A stretch of 64,000 nt of DNA from contig JAQXDE010000016.1 in the NCBI GenBank assembly GCA_029251525.1, forward strand, positions 124,001-188,000, read 5' to 3'. Within the stretch, counting starts at the first letter, position 1. Every line of letters starts with the position of its first letter. The notes beneath the pieces were generated by a model. That model saw nothing but the letters and a program-made list of their open reading frames with translations. It ran no database searches and had not been told where the DNA came from. A program made the translations under genes and the position numbers. Shown here piece by piece: positions 60,758 to 64,000 of the stretch. Source of the stretch: Saprospiraceae bacterium. GTDB lineage: Bacteria > Bacteroidota > Bacteroidia > Chitinophagales > Saprospiraceae.

Positions 60758-61336
60758 ATGAAAGTTAGCGCTCAATTATTAATGGATTGTCATCGTGGTG
60801 ATCGACGGGCACAGTTTCAACTTTACCAAAGTTGTTTTAATACCTTAATGAGTGTTGGAATGAGATATAAAAAAGATGAATCAGAGTCTGCAGCAGTTGT
60901 AAATACAGCTTTTTTAAAAATATTAAAGAATCTGGATAAGTATAATTCTAAAGTACCTTTTCAAGCATGGATAAAACGAATTATGATTAATACGGTAATC
61001 GATGAGTTTAGAAAAAATAGAAAAGTTAGAGAACTAATTGAGCATACTAATTTCGAGGATTATTATAATCATGATGACTTGGTGACTATGAATGTAGCTG
61101 ACTTAAATTTTGATGCAGAAGAGTTGGGAAATATGATAAAACGACTTCCTCCAGTAAGCCAAAAAGTATTTAATCTCTTTGCAATAGATGGTTATAGTCA
61201 CAAAGAAATTGGAATAATGATGGATATTTCAGATGGAACGTCCAAATGGCATTTATCCTTTGCTAGGAAAAAGCTGAGAGAATTAATAGAGGTTACTATG
61301 GGAAAGGAGGTAAAAAGAAAAATAGATGCCCGGTAA
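60758..61336 (+). CDS. RNA polymerase ECF-type sigma factor
   Basis: The 192-residue protein has sigma region 2 (about 10-80: RGDRRAQFQLYQSCFNTL, then KVPFQAWIKRIMINTVIDEF) and sigma region 4 (about 135-185: LPPVSQKVFNLFAIDGYSHK, then EIGIMMDISDGTSKWHLSFA). Such ECF factors direct polymerase to stress or envelope promoters and are held by an anti-sigma factor. It is followed 63 bases later by a membrane protein with a barrel domain that probably acts as anti-sigma or sensor, and then by a lipoprotein, all in the same direction. Confidence 0.92.
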   Translation: MKVSAQLLMDCHRGDRRAQFQLYQSCFNTLMSVGMRYKKDESESAAVVNTAFLKILKNLDKYNSKVPFQAWIKRIMINTVIDEFRKNRKVRELIEHTNFEDYYNHDDLVTMNVADLNFDAEELGNMIKRLPPVSQKVFNLFAIDGYSHKEIGIMMDISDGTSKWHLSFARKKLRELIEVTMGKEVKRKIDAR

Positions 61337-61399
61337 AGCTTTGATTATTAGTTTTTATAAAATATGATTAAGGATATGTTGCTTATTAAAAGTTAAAAA

Positions 61400-62794
61400 A
61401 TGGAAAATAACTTCGACAATTTTTTTAAGAATAAACTTGAACATCGAAAGTTTGAGATGAAACCTGAATTTTGGGAAGGAGCAGAGGCCTTAATTGAGGC
61501 GGATGAGAAAAGTGGAAATCGGCGTGGGTTTTTTGTTTGGTTTAGATTTGCATCATTTGCAGGTTTAAGTATATTTTTTGTTTGGGGAATTGTTAATAGT
61601 AATCAGTTAGTAGCCACTGAAAAAAAAATAGATACATTAACGGGTATTGTAAAAAATCTTAAATCAGAAAGTGATGAGTTTGAGATTGATATTTCAAAAG
61701 ATAATATCTCGAGGGAGAATATCTCTGACGACAAAATTAGTTTCAATGCATTAAATGATAATGAAGGAACAATAAAAAATAATACCAACATAAGTAACAC
61801 AATAGCAATAAATAGAGGTTCAGGTGTTGCTTTGAAAATAGTTTCAGCAAAATCTTTAGTAAATAAATTAAATGAAAGTAGTAGTTCAAATCAATTTAAA
61901 AATGATAATATAACTGCATTTATTTTAGGTGAAAATTTTTTTTCCAATCAATCAAAATTAGAAACGGATTTATACTCAGAAAAAAATGAACTATTTTTTA
62001 TTAATAAAAAGCAAACTCTAGCAAGTAAAAATAAAAATATGAAGAGGGCAAAGGTAAATATTATTCAACCTTTCGCTTCCATTTCATCAATTCTAATGCC
62101 ATCAAAAGGTTTTTTTTCAACCAAAAACACAACTATACTCCGTTTAGATTTAGAGCCAATATGTTCATTTGTTCCTTTAAGAAATAAGTTTGCTTTTGGT
62201 ATTTTTGGAGGAGTTGTTGGTTACCCATTGATTGAAAATAGTTCAGATAATCCATTTGTTGGATTTAAAACTGGATTTTTTGTAGAACGTAATTTTGAAA
62301 TCAGAAAATCTCAATTGGCATTTGGGGCAGAATTAACTTACCATTATCGTAGTGGAAATTTTGTAGCAACTAAGCAAAATGATGTTACGAGTTATAGTTT
62401 TGGACGGAGTATCACCCAGGAAAAACTGACTCCGGAAAATTTACATTATTTAGAGTTACCAATTTTTTTGAAATATCAGAGGAGCAGAATGACTTTTGAG
62501 ACGGGAGCTTCGATTAATTATTTGTTAGGAGTGAAAGGGGAAGTTACTGGATTGGATGGTGAAGTTCAATCAGGATTGGTACCTAGTTTAGGTTTTAAAA
62601 AGAAAAATGTAAGTATATTGTTAGGTGTTCATTATCGTATCAGTGATAATATACACCTTGGTTTACGAGCAAATTATACTAGAGGAGGAATTTTGGACAA
62701 AGGAGCTATCCTTCCAAATGGAATTGTTACAGCACTTCAAGAATCAAAGCCATTTTATTTGTCCTTTAGATTTACACAATATTTGAAATTATAA
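61400..62794 (+). CDS. Anti-sigma-like membrane protein with beta-barrel C-terminal domain
   Basis: The 464-residue protein starts with a short cytosolic helix (FDNFFKNKLEHRKFEMKPEF, with WEGAEALIEADEK), a basic stretch and one membrane helix at 44-66 (GFFVWFRFASFAGLSIFFVW). Residues 75-250 are a disordered Ser/Asn/Lys linker. Residues 255-464 have an alternating strand pattern (KFAFGIFGGVVGYPLIENSS, LELPIFLKYQRSRMTFETGA, LGLRANYTRGG) and end FTQYLKL, like outer-membrane barrels. The N-terminal part fits an anti-sigma factor. A protein that combines both is unusual. It starts 63 bases behind the sigma factor and ends 2 bases before the lipoprotein gene. Confidence 0.78.
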   Translation: MENNFDNFFKNKLEHRKFEMKPEFWEGAEALIEADEKSGNRRGFFVWFRFASFAGLSIFFVWGIVNSNQLVATEKKIDTLTGIVKNLKSESDEFEIDISKDNISRENISDDKISFNALNDNEGTIKNNTNISNTIAINRGSGVALKIVSAKSLVNKLNESSSSNQFKNDNITAFILGENFFSNQSKLETDLYSEKNELFFINKKQTLASKNKNMKRAKVNIIQPFASISSILMPSKGFFSTKNTTILRLDLEPICSFVPLRNKFAFGIFGGVVGYPLIENSSDNPFVGFKTGFFVERNFEIRKSQLAFGAELTYHYRSGNFVATKQNDVTSYSFGRSITQEKLTPENLHYLELPIFLKYQRSRMTFETGASINYLLGVKGEVTGLDGEVQSGLVPSLGFKKKNVSILLGVHYRISDNIHLGLRANYTRGGILDKGAILPNGIVTALQESKPFYLSFRFTQYLKL

Positions 62795-62796
62795 AG

Positions 62797-63963
62797 ATGA
62801 GAAAAGTAATAATTTATTTTATCCTAATTGTTTTTGCGTTTGTAGGATGCAAAAAAATAGATTTGAATAATGTTCGATCAGGTGATCCTGTTTTTTATGT
62901 AGATGCAACATTGGATGGTAATCAACTCAACTTGGTTGCGGGTGATATTGATTTTTATATGTTTTCAGAATTTTCGAAAGATAATTCTGATGTATACTCA
63001 TTGACAGGTCGTTTTGCAAAAGATGTTAATTGTACGTTCGATTGTGAAGAATCATTGAGTATTTCAATAAGAAGTAGTTATGTTACTCCAAATGTATCAG
63101 ATTTTATTATCGATGAGGCTATTGTAACTAATTCCCTCTCCCCTTACTTTTCATCGAATGAGATGATTGAAGTTCCAGGTTTTTCTTATTCTTTTAGTGG
63201 AGCAATAGTAGATACATTTGCGGTTACAAGTGCCTTATTTTCTTGGGAAATAACAGAAGGAAATGGTGTTATATTAAATTATGTTGGAGAGACAATAGGT
63301 CATAATTACTTTGGAACAGAGGATTTAAAAGTCCGATTAAATATTTTTGATAACGCTACTGGTTGTCTAAGTTATTTTGAAACTACTATTCCAAATGGAA
63401 TTAATGCCTCTAGCTTTTGTAAGCTCTTTGTCGAAAATAATTATGATTCTTTGGGCAATTTATTCTGGTCGCCAATCTTTGGAAATCAAATGTCAAACAC
63501 ATTTATTTGGAATGGTGATTCCACGATAAACACCCCTTTCGAAATTAATCCAATAACATTACCTAACAATGTTACCCTAGAGGCATTTAATTCGGATTGT
63601 AATGCTAGTATGGGGATTTGTACTTTTGCTCAAGGAGCGATTTCACCAATATTTCCTCAGCTGGAGGTTAATGTTCAAGATACTTCGAGATTTGAAATGA
63701 TAAATGTAGGAGAACAATTTTCAGCAGTGATAGTAGAATATGAGGATTCCACAGGAACATATAGTTCTGAGTTTGCGGATAATTCGGATACTTCCGTTAA
63801 TACATTTACCATAACCGATATAGAAGATTACGACCAAAATGAAAATGGAGATAATACTAAAAAACTAACCATAGAATATGAATGTATTTTAGGGAAAGAG
63901 GGGAGTGGAGAAACAAAAAATATTTCTGGAACTGCTGAAATTGCGGTAGCCTATCCAGGTTAA
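62797..63963 (+). CDS. Lipoprotein with PKD/Ig-like segments
   Basis: The 388-residue protein has a lipoprotein signal (MRKVIIYFILIVFAFVGCK; Cys18). The mature part is beta-rich with Ig-like strands, for example SALFSWEITEGNGVILNYVG (PKD-like) and EYECILGKEGSGETKNISGT near the end. Six cysteines are scattered through the body. No catalytic motif was seen. It starts only 2 bases after the anti-sigma-like barrel gene, so both are surely read together with the sigma factor. The gene ends 37 bases before the window edge, and downstream genes cannot be seen. Confidence 0.8.
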   Translation: MRKVIIYFILIVFAFVGCKKIDLNNVRSGDPVFYVDATLDGNQLNLVAGDIDFYMFSEFSKDNSDVYSLTGRFAKDVNCTFDCEESLSISIRSSYVTPNVSDFIIDEAIVTNSLSPYFSSNEMIEVPGFSYSFSGAIVDTFAVTSALFSWEITEGNGVILNYVGETIGHNYFGTEDLKVRLNIFDNATGCLSYFETTIPNGINASSFCKLFVENNYDSLGNLFWSPIFGNQMSNTFIWNGDSTINTPFEINPITLPNNVTLEAFNSDCNASMGICTFAQGAISPIFPQLEVNVQDTSRFEMINVGEQFSAVIVEYEDSTGTYSSEFADNSDTSVNTFTITDIEDYDQNENGDNTKKLTIEYECILGKEGSGETKNISGTAEIAVAYPG

Positions 63964-64000
63964 AATTTTATTGAACTTATTTTAAGTTAAAGTTAGGTAA

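Noticed and set aside
1-64000. CRISPR arrays, tRNA genes, integrase/attachment sites
   Set aside because: I looked for regularly spaced direct repeats, for tRNA T-loop motifs with cloverleaf pairing, and for integrases next to tRNA ends; none was found by eye. A tRNAscan and CRISPR finder run would settle it.

Overview
The window is chromosomal DNA of a Bacteroidota bacterium, most likely of the Saprospiria (Saprospiraceae-like) branch. This is inferred from marker families and not from any search: a fused SecDF translocase, gliding genes gldC and gldA/F/G, proteins ending in type IX secretion (T9SS) type A sorting domains, TonB-dependent receptors with carboxypeptidase-regulatory N-domains, the long form of urocanase, ECF sigma / anti-sigma-like barrel pairs, and promoters of the Bacteroidota type (TTTG or TTG, 19-21 bases, TAnnTTTG). 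The DNA is strongly AT-rich and Shine-Dalgarno sequences are weak or absent. No tRNA, rRNA 16S/23S, CRISPR array, intact insertion sequence or prophage was seen.

Layout. 1-5.6 kb: M42 peptidase, GT39-like membrane glycosyltransferase, a 42-residue membrane protein, the SRP RNA with a textbook promoter and terminator, transaldolase-like protein and a histidine phosphatase. 5.6-11 kb: MoeB/ThiF-rhodanese fusion lacking its zinc cysteines, a lipoprotein, a decayed stretch, then a minus-strand pair consisting of a large repeat protein and a T9SS-tail protein. 11-19.2 kb: a second decayed stretch, then histidine degradation (hutH, hutU), an AhpD-like protein, a secreted protein made of five novel Trp/Cys repeats plus an OmpA-like end, and an Lrp regulator. 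19.3-20.2 kb: a pseudogene graveyard with two truncated genes meeting head to head.

20.2-40.4 kb is mostly housekeeping and envelope biology: TraB/GumN protein, Rossmann oxidoreductase, GldC, DUF4197, SecDF, Kbp-like BON-LysM protein, 2-hydroxyacid dehydrogenase, two lipoproteins, the GldA - unknown - GldF - GldG - DUF4340 transporter cluster, an S1/P1-nuclease-like secreted protein, DUF368 (polyprenyl-phosphate carrier family), TerC and a DUF6089 barrel.

40.5-50 kb: a Pif1-like helicase, a gene broken by two homopolymer frameshifts, then a lamin-tail T9SS protein, a TonB-dependent receptor and a T9SS phospholipase-D-like protein. 50-57.3 kb: membrane protein, GNAT, arginine deiminase with a complete catalytic set, hot-dog thioesterase, BrkB/YihY protein, TPR protein and DinB-like protein. 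57.3-64 kb: small lipoproteins, a thioredoxin-fold T9SS gene interrupted by an in-frame TAG, another T9SS-tail remnant, and an ECF sigma / anti-sigma-like beta-barrel / lipoprotein operon.

The most promising leads are the five-repeat secreted protein at 16.4 kb, the sigma-barrel-lipoprotein operon at 60.8 kb, the Gld transporter cluster carrying an extra gene, and the repeated decay of T9SS cargo genes (19.9, 60.3 and 60.5 kb), which together suggest fast turnover of secreted surface proteins.
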